Under the pieces are notes generated by a model that was not told where the DNA came from, made no database searches, and saw only the letters and a list, made by a program, of their open reading frames with translations. Position numbers and translations under genes: made by a program. Shown piece by piece: positions 9,093 through 17,123 of a stretch of 43,571 bases of DNA. Numbering within the stretch: position 1 is the first letter of the stretch; the number at the start of each line of letters is the position of its first letter. The DNA lies in the NCBI GenBank assembly GCA_023145215.1, contig JAGLED010000015.1:1-43571 (forward strand), read 5' to 3'. The DNA comes from Rhodospirillales bacterium. Lineage in GTDB: Bacteria > Pseudomonadota > Alphaproteobacteria > Rhodospirillales > Casp-alpha2.

Positions 9093-10072
9093 GACGCGGC
9101 CCTCCCGCGCCCCTCGTTCTCATCGTATAAATGACACTGCACGAAGCCGGCGCCGCTCGGAATCTTCTTCGGCTCGATGACCGAACAGTGATCCATCACG
9201 CGCGCGCAACGCGGATTGAACGTGCAGCCCGGCGGCGGATCGACCGGGTTCGGGTACGCTGCCCCCAGGTGCGTGTCGGGGACATCGAGCGACGGGTCCG
9301 GCGTCAACACCGATTCCAGCAATGCCTTCGTATACGGGTGCTCAGGATTGTCGAACAGGCTGGCGGTGTCCTTTTCCTCGACGATCCGTCCCAGATACAT
9401 GACTGCAACCCGGGTCGCGATGTGTTCGACGACTGCCAGGTTATGGCTGATCACGACGTAGGTCAGGTTCAGCTCTTTCCTGAGGTCCTGCAGCAGATTG
9501 AGAATTTGCGACTGCACCGAGACGTCGAGTGCCGACGTCGGCTCGTCGCAGATCACGACTTCCGGACGGTTGATCAGGGCCCGCGCGATGGCGACGCGCT
9601 GGCGCTGACCGCCGGAAAGCTGGTTGGGAAAATTCTCGAACAGGCGCGGCGGCAAACCGACCAGTTCCATCATTTCTTCCGCCCGCCGGCGCCAGGTCGC
9701 GGGGTTCGGATCTTTCTGCACCTTCAAGGGCAGCGTGATGATCGAGCCGATGGACTTGCGCGGGTTCAGCGACGAATACGGATCCTGAAAGATCGGCTGC
9801 ACCATTTTCGCCAGCTTCAGGCGTTCGACGTCGGACACGGGCGTGCCGCCGAATTCGATGGTGCCCTGCGTCGGCGTCAGCAGACCCAAGAGCATTTTAG
9901 CGAATGTGGTCTTGCCGCAGCCGGACTCGCCCACCAGCGCCAGCACTTCGCCGCGCTCGACGTCCAGTGACACGCCATTGACGGCGTGCAGCGGTTTCTT
10001 GCCGCGGAACGCCCCGGCGGAAATCATGAAGGTCCGGGTAACGTCTTTGGCACTGATGACGGTCTCGCTCAT
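9089..10072 (-). CDS. Dipeptide/oligopeptide ABC transporter ATPase (DppF/OppF type)
   Basis: A 327-residue ATP-binding subunit of a family-5 peptide importer. Visible are Walker A GESGCGKT (48-55), the signature LSGGQRQR, Walker B VVICDEPTSALDVS, and a C-terminal oligopeptide-transporter extension with the cysteine pattern CTFNPRCARVMDHC that in this family can hold an iron-sulfur cluster. ATG 10072 is chosen because it overlaps the stop of the partner ATPase by 4 nt; the open frame continues upstream only as a shadow of that gene. It forms the usual ATPase heterodimer with the preceding gene at the inner face of the membrane. Confidence 0.93.
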   Translation of the reverse strand: MSETVISAKDVTRTFMISAGAFRGKKPLHAVNGVSLDVERGEVLALVGESGCGKTTFAKMLLGLLTPTQGTIEFGGTPVSDVERLKLAKMVQPIFQDPYSSLNPRKSIGSIITLPLKVQKDPNPATWRRRAEEMMELVGLPPRLFENFPNQLSGGQRQRVAIARALINRPEVVICDEPTSALDVSVQSQILNLLQDLRKELNLTYVVISHNLAVVEHIATRVAVMYLGRIVEEKDTASLFDNPEHPYTKALLESVLTPDPSLDVPDTHLGAAYPNPVDPPPGCTFNPRCARVMDHCSVIEPKKIPSGAGFVQCHLYDENEGRGRAAS

Positions 10073-11082
10073 GCGACCCCCCGTTTCTGAGCATTGGCGC
10101 GGCAGGTTTCCGGATCGAGCAGGCAACGGTATTCGTGCCCGTCCTCGACCGCCGGACGCATATCGATGTCGCCCTTCACGCACTCTGCGAACGCATACTG
10201 GCAACGTTCCGCGAAGTGGCAGGCATGGAACGCGCCGACCAGCGACGGCACGATCCCCGGGATCGAGCCCAGGGGCTTGTTGCGCTCGGTCTTGCCCGGG
10301 ATCGGGATGCAATCCAGAAGTCCCTGCGTGTATGGATGGGTCGGACGGTTGAAGACCTGATCGGCGGTGCCCTGCTCGACCACCTGACCCGCGTACATGA
10401 CCGCGACCCGGTCGGCGATGCGCGCCACCACACCCAGATCGTGGGTGATCAGGATCAAACCCATTTCGAATTCGCGCTGCAATTCTGCCAGCAGCAACAG
10501 AATCTGCGCCTGGATCGTCACGTCGAGCGCCGTCGTCGGCTCGTCGGCGATGATCAGGTTGGGGCCGCACATCAGCGTCATGGCAATCATGACCCGTTGG
10601 CGCAGCCCGCCCGACAGCTGGTGCGGATACTGGCTGAGGCGCGATGCCGCCGCCGTGATGCCGACTTTTTCGAGCAGATAGATCGCCCGGTCCCGCGCTT
10701 CGCGGGTCGACACGTTTCTGTGGCGTTTGAGCGCCTCTTCCATCTGGTTGCCGATGGTGTAGGCCGGATTGAGGCTGGTCATCGGCTCCTGGAAGATCAT
10801 TCCCATGGTGTTGCCGCGGATATCCGACATGCGGCGTTCGCCGGCATTGAGGATGTCCTCACCGCCCAGTTCGAGTTTGTTGGCGCCGCGGATCGCCTTT
10901 TTCGGGAGAAGATCCATAACGGCGAGCGAGGTCAGTGACTTGCCGCAGCCGGACTCGCCGACGATGCAGAGCGTCTCGCCCTTGTCCACATGGAAGGAAA
11001 TTCCCTGCACCGCGTGCAGCATGCCCCCGCCGACCGGAATATCGACGGTGAGGTTTTCGACTTCGAGAATACGTTCGGCCAT
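10069..11082 (-). CDS. Dipeptide/oligopeptide ABC transporter ATPase (DppD/OppD type)
   Basis: A 337-residue ATPase subunit with Walker A GESGCGKS (42-49), signature LSGGLRQR, Walker B LIIADEPTTALDVT, and a C-terminal cysteine-bearing extension (CHFAERCQYAFAEC). It partners with the DppF-like ATPase to power import through the two permeases encoded just upstream. The stop overlaps the next ATG by 4 nt (10069-10072), and its own start ATG 11082 lies 9 bases after the dppC-like stop, with GGAGAGGGAAA in between. The substrate class is peptide or other small amide-like solute; family-5 importers also take nickel, opines and glutathione. Confidence 0.93.
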   Translation of the reverse strand: MAERILEVENLTVDIPVGGGMLHAVQGISFHVDKGETLCIVGESGCGKSLTSLAVMDLLPKKAIRGANKLELGGEDILNAGERRMSDIRGNTMGMIFQEPMTSLNPAYTIGNQMEEALKRHRNVSTREARDRAIYLLEKVGITAAASRLSQYPHQLSGGLRQRVMIAMTLMCGPNLIIADEPTTALDVTIQAQILLLLAELQREFEMGLILITHDLGVVARIADRVAVMYAGQVVEQGTADQVFNRPTHPYTQGLLDCIPIPGKTERNKPLGSIPGIVPSLVGAFHACHFAERCQYAFAECVKGDIDMRPAVEDGHEYRCLLDPETCRANAQKRGVA

Positions 11083-11091
11083 TTCCCTCTC

Positions 11092-12021
11092 CTAGTTCCG
11101 GTTCTCGGGCGCGGTGATGTCACGCATGCCATCACCCAAAAGGTTGATGGACAGGATCAGGATGAACAGTGCCGTCCCCGGGATGCCGACCAGCCACGGA
11201 TCGAACAGCATGTGGTTCTTGCCCTCGGCGATCATCAGCCCCCAGCTCGGCGCCGGCGGCTGGACGCCGAGGCCCAGGAACGACAGCGCCGCTTCGAGGA
11301 TAATGGCGTGCGCCATCTCGACGGTCGCAACGACGATCAGGTTGTTGACGATATTCGGCATGATCTCGGCAAAGATGATGCGCGGCGTCGAACAGCCGAT
11401 GGCTTGCGCGGCGGCGACGTAATCGAGATTGCGGACCTGTTGTGTCGTCGATCTCATGACGACCGCGAAACGGTCCCAGATCAACAACCCGAGCACACAG
11501 ATCACGATCCATAACGAGTTGCCGACCAAAGAGACGACCGCCAACGCCACCAGCACGACGGGCAACGACAGCCGCGTCGTGATGACGAAGTTGACGACCA
11601 TATCGACCTTTCCGCCGAAGTAACCGGCGGCTACGCCGATGGCGGTCCCGATGACGCCCGAAATCAGCATCGCTGCGAAACCGATCAGCAGCGAGATTTG
11701 CGAGCCGTGGATCAGGCGCGACAGGTAATCGCGGCCGAACTGGTCGGTGCCCAGCGGGTGGACCCAGGTCGCTTTGGGACTATCGTGCCAGATCGGCGGG
11801 ATCAACTTCCGCGCCAGTTGCTGGTCGAGCGGATCGTGCGGCGAGATCAACGGTGCCAGAAACGCGATGGCGAGAATGCCGAGAAGAACGATCGCGCCGA
11901 ACATAAAGCCGAAATGGCCGAACATGCGCTTGCGCGCGCGCTCCGCCGGCGACGGCTCCTCGATGGTGCGGTCCGCGATCGGCGGCTTCTGGGCGTTGGT
12001 ATCCTGAACGGCTTCGGACAT
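11092..12021 (-). CDS. Dipeptide/oligopeptide ABC transporter permease (DppC type)
   Basis: A 309-residue inner-membrane permease. A cytoplasmic N-terminal extension of about 35 residues precedes the first membrane segment (GFMFGAIVLLGILAIAFLAP). Conserved LDQQLARKLIPP and PLGTDQFGRDYLSRLIHG blocks are typical of DppC. The ATPase-contacting EAA loop reads YVAAAQAIGCSTPRIIFAEI. About six membrane segments are predicted by eye. The ATG at 12021 is one base after the stop of the DppB-type permease, so the two are coupled. It forms the channel heterodimer with that protein. Confidence 0.92.
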   Translation of the reverse strand: MSEAVQDTNAQKPPIADRTIEEPSPAERARKRMFGHFGFMFGAIVLLGILAIAFLAPLISPHDPLDQQLARKLIPPIWHDSPKATWVHPLGTDQFGRDYLSRLIHGSQISLLIGFAAMLISGVIGTAIGVAAGYFGGKVDMVVNFVITTRLSLPVVLVALAVVSLVGNSLWIVICVLGLLIWDRFAVVMRSTTQQVRNLDYVAAAQAIGCSTPRIIFAEIMPNIVNNLIVVATVEMAHAIILEAALSFLGLGVQPPAPSWGLMIAEGKNHMLFDPWLVGIPGTALFILILSINLLGDGMRDITAPENRN

Positions 12022-12022
12022 A

Positions 12023-12940
12023 TCAGCTCACCCTGATTCTTGGGTCGAGGAAGGCATTGAGAAGATCGGCCAGGAACGTCAGCACGATATAGAAGCATGA
12101 CAGCACCAGCACGATGGCCTGCATCATCGGCAGATCGGCGCGCAGGATCGATTCCCACGCCAATTGTCCGAGGCCGTTAATGGCGAAAATCGTCTCGATG
12201 ACGATCGAGCCGCCGAGCATGAAGCCGAACTGCACCGCCGCCAGCGACACGACCGGAATGATCGCGTTACGAAGGGCGTGCTTGAACAGCACGACGCTGG
12301 GCCGCAGGCCCTTGGCGCGGGCGGTGCGGATATAGTCGCTCGACAACACCTCGATCATGCCCGCGCGGGTCAGACGCATCACGGCGGGCGTGACGTAATA
12401 ACCGAGCGCGATCGAGGGCATGATGAAATTCATCCATGACGCCGAGCCCGTGATCGGCAGCCACCTGAGACTGACGCCGAACAAAAAGATCATGATCAGC
12501 GCAAACCAGAAGCTCGGCAGCGCCTGACCGATCACGGCAAGCGTCAACGCGAACCGGTCAATCAATGTATTGGGCCGCATCGCCGCCAAAACGCCGAGCG
12601 GGATCGAAAGACAGAGCGCAAAACCGAGCGCGCAGGCCCCCAGCGTCATCGTCACCGGCAAGCGGGCGAAGATGACATTGGACACTTCTGTCTTCAGGTA
12701 ATGCGAATGGCCGAGGTCGCCCTGCAGCGCGTTCGCAAGCCAGTTGAAATACTGAACGATGATCGGCTGGTCGTAGCCGTAAACCCGGCGGATATTTTCG
12801 ATATCCTGCTGCGTCGCACTTTCGCCTGCGAGCGCCATCGCCGGGTCGCCCGACAGATAGATCATTGAAAATGTCAAAAGTGAAACGGTTACAGCCACCA
12901 GCAACGCGATGCTGAGCCGTTTCAGGGCATAAATAAGCAT
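12023..12940 (-). CDS. Dipeptide/oligopeptide ABC transporter permease (DppB type)
   Basis: A 305-residue inner-membrane permease starting MLIYALKRLSIALLVAV, a standard DppB N-terminus. Family marks are SGDPA near residue 33, the EAA loop with TARAKGLRPS followed by HALRNAIIPVV, and a C-terminus ending FLADLLNAFLDPRIRVS. ATG 12940 is preferred over an upstream in-frame TTG at 12949 because it gives the canonical start. The gene follows the binding-protein gene after about 75 bases that contain a strong hairpin. Confidence 0.92.
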   Translation of the reverse strand: MLIYALKRLSIALLVAVTVSLLTFSMIYLSGDPAMALAGESATQQDIENIRRVYGYDQPIIVQYFNWLANALQGDLGHSHYLKTEVSNVIFARLPVTMTLGACALGFALCLSIPLGVLAAMRPNTLIDRFALTLAVIGQALPSFWFALIMIFLFGVSLRWLPITGSASWMNFIMPSIALGYYVTPAVMRLTRAGMIEVLSSDYIRTARAKGLRPSVVLFKHALRNAIIPVVSLAAVQFGFMLGGSIVIETIFAINGLGQLAWESILRADLPMMQAIVLVLSCFYIVLTFLADLLNAFLDPRIRVS

Positions 12941-12967
12941 GCCTGGCAATCCCGATTACGGATGGCA

Positions 12968-12999
12968 CGGCCGGCGCGGGACATGCCCGGCACCGGCCG
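12968..12999. other. GC-rich hairpin between binding-protein and permease genes
   Basis: CGGCCGG (12968-12974) pairs with CCGGCCG (12993-12999), and inner CGGG (12977-12980) pairs with CCCG (12986-12989). No T-run follows on the minus strand, so this is not a classical rho-independent terminator. In other family-5 operons a stem-loop after the binding-protein gene protects its mRNA and limits read-through into the permeases, giving excess binding protein. That role is inferred here from position and structure. Confidence 0.5.
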
Positions 13000-13014
13000 C
13001 GTTACATCAGTGAG

Positions 13015-14553
13015 TTACTTCCACTTCGCCGTATAGAACCGCGGAATCTCATCCGAGGTCGGCGTGAAGTCGAGGTCGTCCGTGTACGCGTAGTACTTTG
13101 CGTACGTGAACATCGGCAGCCAGTATAGCTCGCTCGAAATCTTGGAGAGAGCTTTCTTATAGGCTTCCTTGCGGACCTCGGGATCGGTGGAGGTATCGCC
13201 CTTGTGGAGCGCTTCGACCACTTCCGGATCCTTCGCCGGGTCGTCCTTGCCGCCCGAGAAGAAGTGTCCGGTCGACGCCGAGACGTCCGGAACCGAGTTC
13301 GAACCCCACGTCATGTGGTGCAGCGGCGTCGTGCCCTTCCACACCAGATCGCGCAGCGCGCGGTACTGCATGAACTTGAGGTTCGCCTTGATACCGACGT
13401 TCGCCAGGTCGCCGATAACGGCTTCCGTGAACTCACGCTGGCGGTAGGCGTAGATGTCGGTTTCCAGACCGTCGCCATAGCCGGCTTCCTTCAGAAGGGC
13501 TTTGGCTTTTTCCGGGTCGTAGTCCCACTTCTTGACGTCCTGGGCGCAACCGAACTGATCCGGATGGCACGCCGAATCGATCACGACCGAGGCCGGACCG
13601 ACGAGGTTTTCGACGATCGACTTCCGGTTGATCGCATGCGCGACGGCTTCACGAACTTTTTTGTCCATGAAGGCCTTTTCGCCGCTATCGCCGTCGACGT
13701 CGAAGGCAATGTAGCTGATACGCATGGTCTTTGCGTTGGTCACCGTGGTGCCGCCGCGTTCACCGAGCTTTTCGGCCTGATCCTTCGGCACGTCCCAGAT
13801 CCAGTCCACGCCGCCGGTCAGAAGCTCGGCGATCTGCGTGTTCATTTCCTTGATGGTGCGGAAAGTCAGTTTACCGATGGCCGGCTGCCCCTTGGGGCCG
13901 TTCTTGAAGTAATTTTCGTTGCGGACCATTTCGATGCGATCACCCGCGACGACGTTGACCATCTTGTAGGGGCCGGTGCCGTTGGCCGGAACCGTACCGT
14001 AATCTTTCTTGCCGTCAGCCCCGTCTTTGGCGCTGTCGTAGTGGCCTTCGGGCATCATGAAGACGGTCTGCGCGAAGTACGCCAAGGCTGCCGGGAACGG
14101 TTCCTTGAGATAAATCCGGACGCTGTTCGGACCGGTCTTCTCGGCCGACTTCAGGAATTTCACGTTGGCCTGAGTCAGCACGCCATTGTCGGCGTTGGAA
14201 ACGAAGTTAACCGTGTAAACCACGTCTTCCGGACCGAACTTGGAGCCGTCATGGAAGACGACGTCGTCGCGCAGTTCGAAATCGATGGTCGTGGCGTCGA
14301 CCCATTTATAGGACGTCGCCAGCAGCGGCTCGTATTCACCGGTTTTCAGATTGCGGAACAGCAAGCCGTCCCACACGGTGTTACCCATGATGACGAGTTC
14401 ACGAGTGTTGTTGAAGTAAGGATCGGCGACCGCCACTTCTCGGGTCGTCGACCAGACCAATTCGTCATTGGCCTTACCTGCGTGAGCCGCAGGTGCGACA
14501 GCTAGCGTTGCCGCTGCTGCCAGAGCAGAGCTCAGTAGTACTTTGCGAAACAT
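13015..14553 (-). CDS. ABC transporter substrate-binding protein, family 5 (DppA/OppA-like)
   Basis: A 512-residue periplasmic solute-binding protein that captures the compound and delivers it to the two permeases. A clear signal peptide is present (MFRKVLLSSALAAAA...APAAHA, cleavage about residue 25). The mature protein shows SBP_bac_5 features such as WDGLLFRN, YEPLLATSYKWVD, VVFHDGSKFGPEDVVYTVNF and the WSNSVPD-like ligand region near the end. The length is typical for the family. It is the first gene of the nine-gene minus-strand operon; GGGAGG lies 10 bases before ATG 14553. The divergent IclR gene begins about 245 bases away. Ligand identity cannot be deduced. Confidence 0.92.
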   Translation of the reverse strand: MFRKVLLSSALAAAATLAVAPAAHAGKANDELVWSTTREVAVADPYFNNTRELVIMGNTVWDGLLFRNLKTGEYEPLLATSYKWVDATTIDFELRDDVVFHDGSKFGPEDVVYTVNFVSNADNGVLTQANVKFLKSAEKTGPNSVRIYLKEPFPAALAYFAQTVFMMPEGHYDSAKDGADGKKDYGTVPANGTGPYKMVNVVAGDRIEMVRNENYFKNGPKGQPAIGKLTFRTIKEMNTQIAELLTGGVDWIWDVPKDQAEKLGERGGTTVTNAKTMRISYIAFDVDGDSGEKAFMDKKVREAVAHAINRKSIVENLVGPASVVIDSACHPDQFGCAQDVKKWDYDPEKAKALLKEAGYGDGLETDIYAYRQREFTEAVIGDLANVGIKANLKFMQYRALRDLVWKGTTPLHHMTWGSNSVPDVSASTGHFFSGGKDDPAKDPEVVEALHKGDTSTDPEVRKEAYKKALSKISSELYWLPMFTYAKYYAYTDDLDFTPTSDEIPRFYTAKWK

Positions 14554-14730
14554 ATTGCTCGCGCCTCCCTGACTAAACTGGCATTGCGCATGCCATCAGC
14601 GGGGGCGCTCTCTACGCGCCCCGATTGAGCCAATTGTTCGATGAATCCGCCGCCGAGTCCATGGCCAACCGCAATTCATCAACGATTTTTTAAATCCCCC
14701 CTCTCGACCGGTTCTTCGACCGCTTCCGGG

Positions 14731-14759
14731 TTGTATTAATATGTAATACACCGTAGTAT
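14731..14759 (+). promoter_or_regulatory. Candidate promoter of the iclR / M81 / eamA unit
   Basis: TTGTAT (14731-14736) and TAGTAT (14754-14759) are spaced by 17 bases and resemble a sigma-70 type promoter, about 40 bases before the iclR start. It lies in the only strongly AT-rich patch of the intergenic region and overlaps a perfect dyad. The promoter is assigned by eye only. Confidence 0.4.
14732..14750. promoter_or_regulatory. Perfect dyad overlapping the iclR promoter, candidate IclR operator
   Basis: TGTATTA (14732-14738) and TAATACA (14744-14750) are perfect 7-bp arms around a 5-base spacer. The dyad covers the proposed -35 element and spacer of the iclR promoter, 48 bases before ATG 14799 and about 180 bases before the start of the divergent binding-protein gene. 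IclR regulators typically bind short dyads in their own divergent promoter, so this is the natural operator candidate for both arms of the locus. Confidence 0.55.
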
Positions 14760-14798
14760 ATTTCGATATGCTAGAAACATGCATCGAGGACGTCAAGC

Positions 14799-15626
14799 AT
14801 GGCGATTGGGAAGCCGGAACACGATCACGCACAGCCTGAAGGCAACACCGCCAGTGCATTGTATGTGAACTCGCTGGAGAAAGGTTTCCGCGTTCTTGCC
14901 GCGTTCAGCGAAGACTTCCCCGCACTCGGTGTGACCGAGATCGCACTGCGCACCGGATTGGACAAAAGCGCGGCGCAGCGGTTCTCCAACACCCTTCATC
15001 AGCTCGGCTTTCTCGAGAAGGACAGCGCGACCCGGCGTTACCGCCCGGCCAGAAAGTTGATGGAGATGGCCTACACGTATCTGCGTCACAGCGCACTCGG
15101 CGCCGCCGCCATGCCGCGGCTGATCGAGGCGGGCGCGGTCTACAAAACGACCGTCAACCTTGCCGAGCGCGACGACACCGACATGATCTATAGCATCCGC
15201 ATCCCGCACGTGAAGGCGGCCTACGCGGCAACGGTGGTGGGCCGGCGCATCCCGGTGTTCTGCTCGGCAGCGGGGATCGCGGTGCTTTCCAGAATGAGCG
15301 ACGACGAAGCGATGGAGATCATCCGCAGGTCAAATCTGACCAAGCGCATTCCGTCCACAATCGTCGATCCCGACCGTATTATGAAAATGGTGCAGCAGGC
15401 GCGCCGCCGCGGCTTCGCCGCGACCTATGCGCAGCAGCTTCCGCGCGAAATCTCGATCGCCGCACCGATTACCGAATTCCGCGGCCGGCCCGTCGGCGCC
15501 GTACAGATACCGGTCTACTACCCGACGTGGAAGCAGTCCGAAGCCGCCGCCAAATTAGGTCCCCTCGCCGTCGAGACCGCCGATGCGATCTCGGGCGCAC
15601 TGATCGCCTCCGAACAGGATTACTGA
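14799..15626 (+). CDS. IclR-family transcriptional regulator
   Basis: A 275-residue regulator. The N-terminal winged helix (about 22-95) has the IclR pattern VTEIALRTGLDKSAAQRFSNTLHQLGFLE, and the C-terminal effector domain (about 105-270) includes GRRIPVFCSAAGIAVLS and RGFAATYAQQLPREISIAAPI. GAGGA lies 8 bases before ATG 14799. It is divergent from the ABC/hydrolase operon and is followed after one base by a second M81 peptidase and then an EamA transporter. It most likely senses a breakdown product of the imported compound and controls both arms. Whether it represses or activates cannot be told. Confidence 0.88.
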   Translation: MAIGKPEHDHAQPEGNTASALYVNSLEKGFRVLAAFSEDFPALGVTEIALRTGLDKSAAQRFSNTLHQLGFLEKDSATRRYRPARKLMEMAYTYLRHSALGAAAMPRLIEAGAVYKTTVNLAERDDTDMIYSIRIPHVKAAYAATVVGRRIPVFCSAAGIAVLSRMSDDEAMEIIRRSNLTKRIPSTIVDPDRIMKMVQQARRRGFAATYAQQLPREISIAAPITEFRGRPVGAVQIPVYYPTWKQSEAAAKLGPLAVETADAISGALIASEQDY

Positions 15627-15627
15627 C

Positions 15628-17121
15628 ATGACGTTTCGCGTACTTACCGGATTATTTGGCCACGAAAGCAATGCATTTTCGAAACTGCCGACTTCGCTGC
15701 TCAATTTCGAGAATTACCTCCTCGCCTTCGGCGACGATGTTCCCGCCAAGATCGAGGGCGCCAAGATCGAACCCGCGGGTGTCGAAGAAGCCGCCGCCGA
15801 ATACGGCTGGGACCTTGTCCGCACCGTCGTCGCCTGGGCGACACCGTCAGGGCCGGTCGCGCGAGATGCGTGGGACACCTGTGCCGGCGCCATTCTCGAA
15901 GCCGCGATGTCGAAGGGGCCGTTCGACGGCGTACTGATCAACCTGCATGGCGCGATGGCGACGGTCGACTACGACGACGCCGAGGGCGAGTTGTTGAAGC
16001 AATTGCGCGCTGTCATCGGCCCCGATGTGCCGGTCGCCATCACGCTCGACCTGCACGCCAACGTCACAGATCTGATGACCGAACACGCCGACATTATCTG
16101 CGCCTACCGTACCTATCCGCACATCGACCAGATCGAAACCTCCAGGCGCGCCGCTGCCGTGCTGCAGCGAACGATGAAAGGCGAGGTCAAACCGGTGGCG
16201 GTGACCGCGCGCCGCGACACGATCGAGGGATTGGACGACGGCCGCACAACCACCGACAACCCGATGACCACGCTGCTGAACCGTGCCACCGATCTGGAAC
16301 TGGCGGATCCGGGCGTGCTTATGGTGTCGATCCATGCGGGCTTCACGCCGGCCAACCTGTATGAAGCCGGACCGACGGTCTCGGTCACCGGCGACGGCAG
16401 CGACGACCGCTTTCGTGCCATTGCGGACGAGTACATGGATTACGCGTGGGAAACGCGGCACTTCGATTCCAACACATATCTTTCCGTCGACGAAACGATC
16501 GGCGAGCTTCACCGCCTGCTCGCCGACGGCACGGGCAAGGGCCCGATCGTGGTCGCCGATTTCTCCGACAATCCCGGTTCCGGCGCCTACGGCGATTCCA
16601 CGTTGTTGCTGGAGGGCCTGATCCAGACCGATCTGCAGAACGCATGCTTCGGCACCATTTGCGATGCCGATTCAGCGGCAAAACTGGTATCCGCCGGAGA
16701 AGGCGCCACCGTGACGGTCAACCTGGGCGGCAAGACAGATCCCGCCTTCGGTGCGCCGCTGGAACTGACCGGCACCGTCACGCGCGTCACCGACGGCACC
16801 TACGTCGCCCAAGGCCCGCGCTGGAAGGGCGTGACCCATCACCTCGGCCCGACGGCGGTGTTCAAGGTCGGCGGCATGGAAATCGTGGTCGCGTCGAACC
16901 GCATCCAGCTGACCGAGGTCGAAGCCTTCACGCATGCCGGCATCGATCCCAGAGAACGTGACGTCGTCGTCGTCAAATCGATGCAGCACTTCCGTGCGGC
17001 ATTTGCGCCGCTCGCCCGCGAGATCCTGATCTGCGACGCCGGCGCGCTTTCCACCAAGGACATTTCCAAGCTGCCGTTCACCCGGTTGCGCCGGCCGATC
17101 TTTCCGCTGGACCTCGATTAA
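15628..17121 (+). CDS. M81-family metallopeptidase, MlrC-like (paralogue next to IclR)
   Basis: A 497-residue M81 peptidase and paralogue of the protein at 3338-4816. Conserved blocks are NLHGAM (about 105-110), probable metal ligands in LDLHANVT (140-147) and YPHID (163-167), and DFSDNPGSGAYGDST near residue 310. The C-terminal VKSMQHFRAAFAPLA block is shared with its paralogue (VKSMQHFHAEYSKIA). ATG 15628 starts one base after the iclR stop, and the EamA gene begins two bases after its stop, so the three are one transcript. No signal peptide is seen. Having M81 enzymes on both divergent arms suggests that the regulator controls two related hydrolytic steps. Confidence 0.87.
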   Translation: MTFRVLTGLFGHESNAFSKLPTSLLNFENYLLAFGDDVPAKIEGAKIEPAGVEEAAAEYGWDLVRTVVAWATPSGPVARDAWDTCAGAILEAAMSKGPFDGVLINLHGAMATVDYDDAEGELLKQLRAVIGPDVPVAITLDLHANVTDLMTEHADIICAYRTYPHIDQIETSRRAAAVLQRTMKGEVKPVAVTARRDTIEGLDDGRTTTDNPMTTLLNRATDLELADPGVLMVSIHAGFTPANLYEAGPTVSVTGDGSDDRFRAIADEYMDYAWETRHFDSNTYLSVDETIGELHRLLADGTGKGPIVVADFSDNPGSGAYGDSTLLLEGLIQTDLQNACFGTICDADSAAKLVSAGEGATVTVNLGGKTDPAFGAPLELTGTVTRVTDGTYVAQGPRWKGVTHHLGPTAVFKVGGMEIVVASNRIQLTEVEAFTHAGIDPRERDVVVVKSMQHFRAAFAPLAREILICDAGALSTKDISKLPFTRLRRPIFPLDLD

Positions 17122-17123
17122 GC

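Noticed and set aside
3338..17121. Microcystin degradation cluster
   Set aside because: Only MlrC-family proteins are present. No MlrA-like membrane protease or MlrB-like serine hydrolase is seen, and M81 proteins are widespread.
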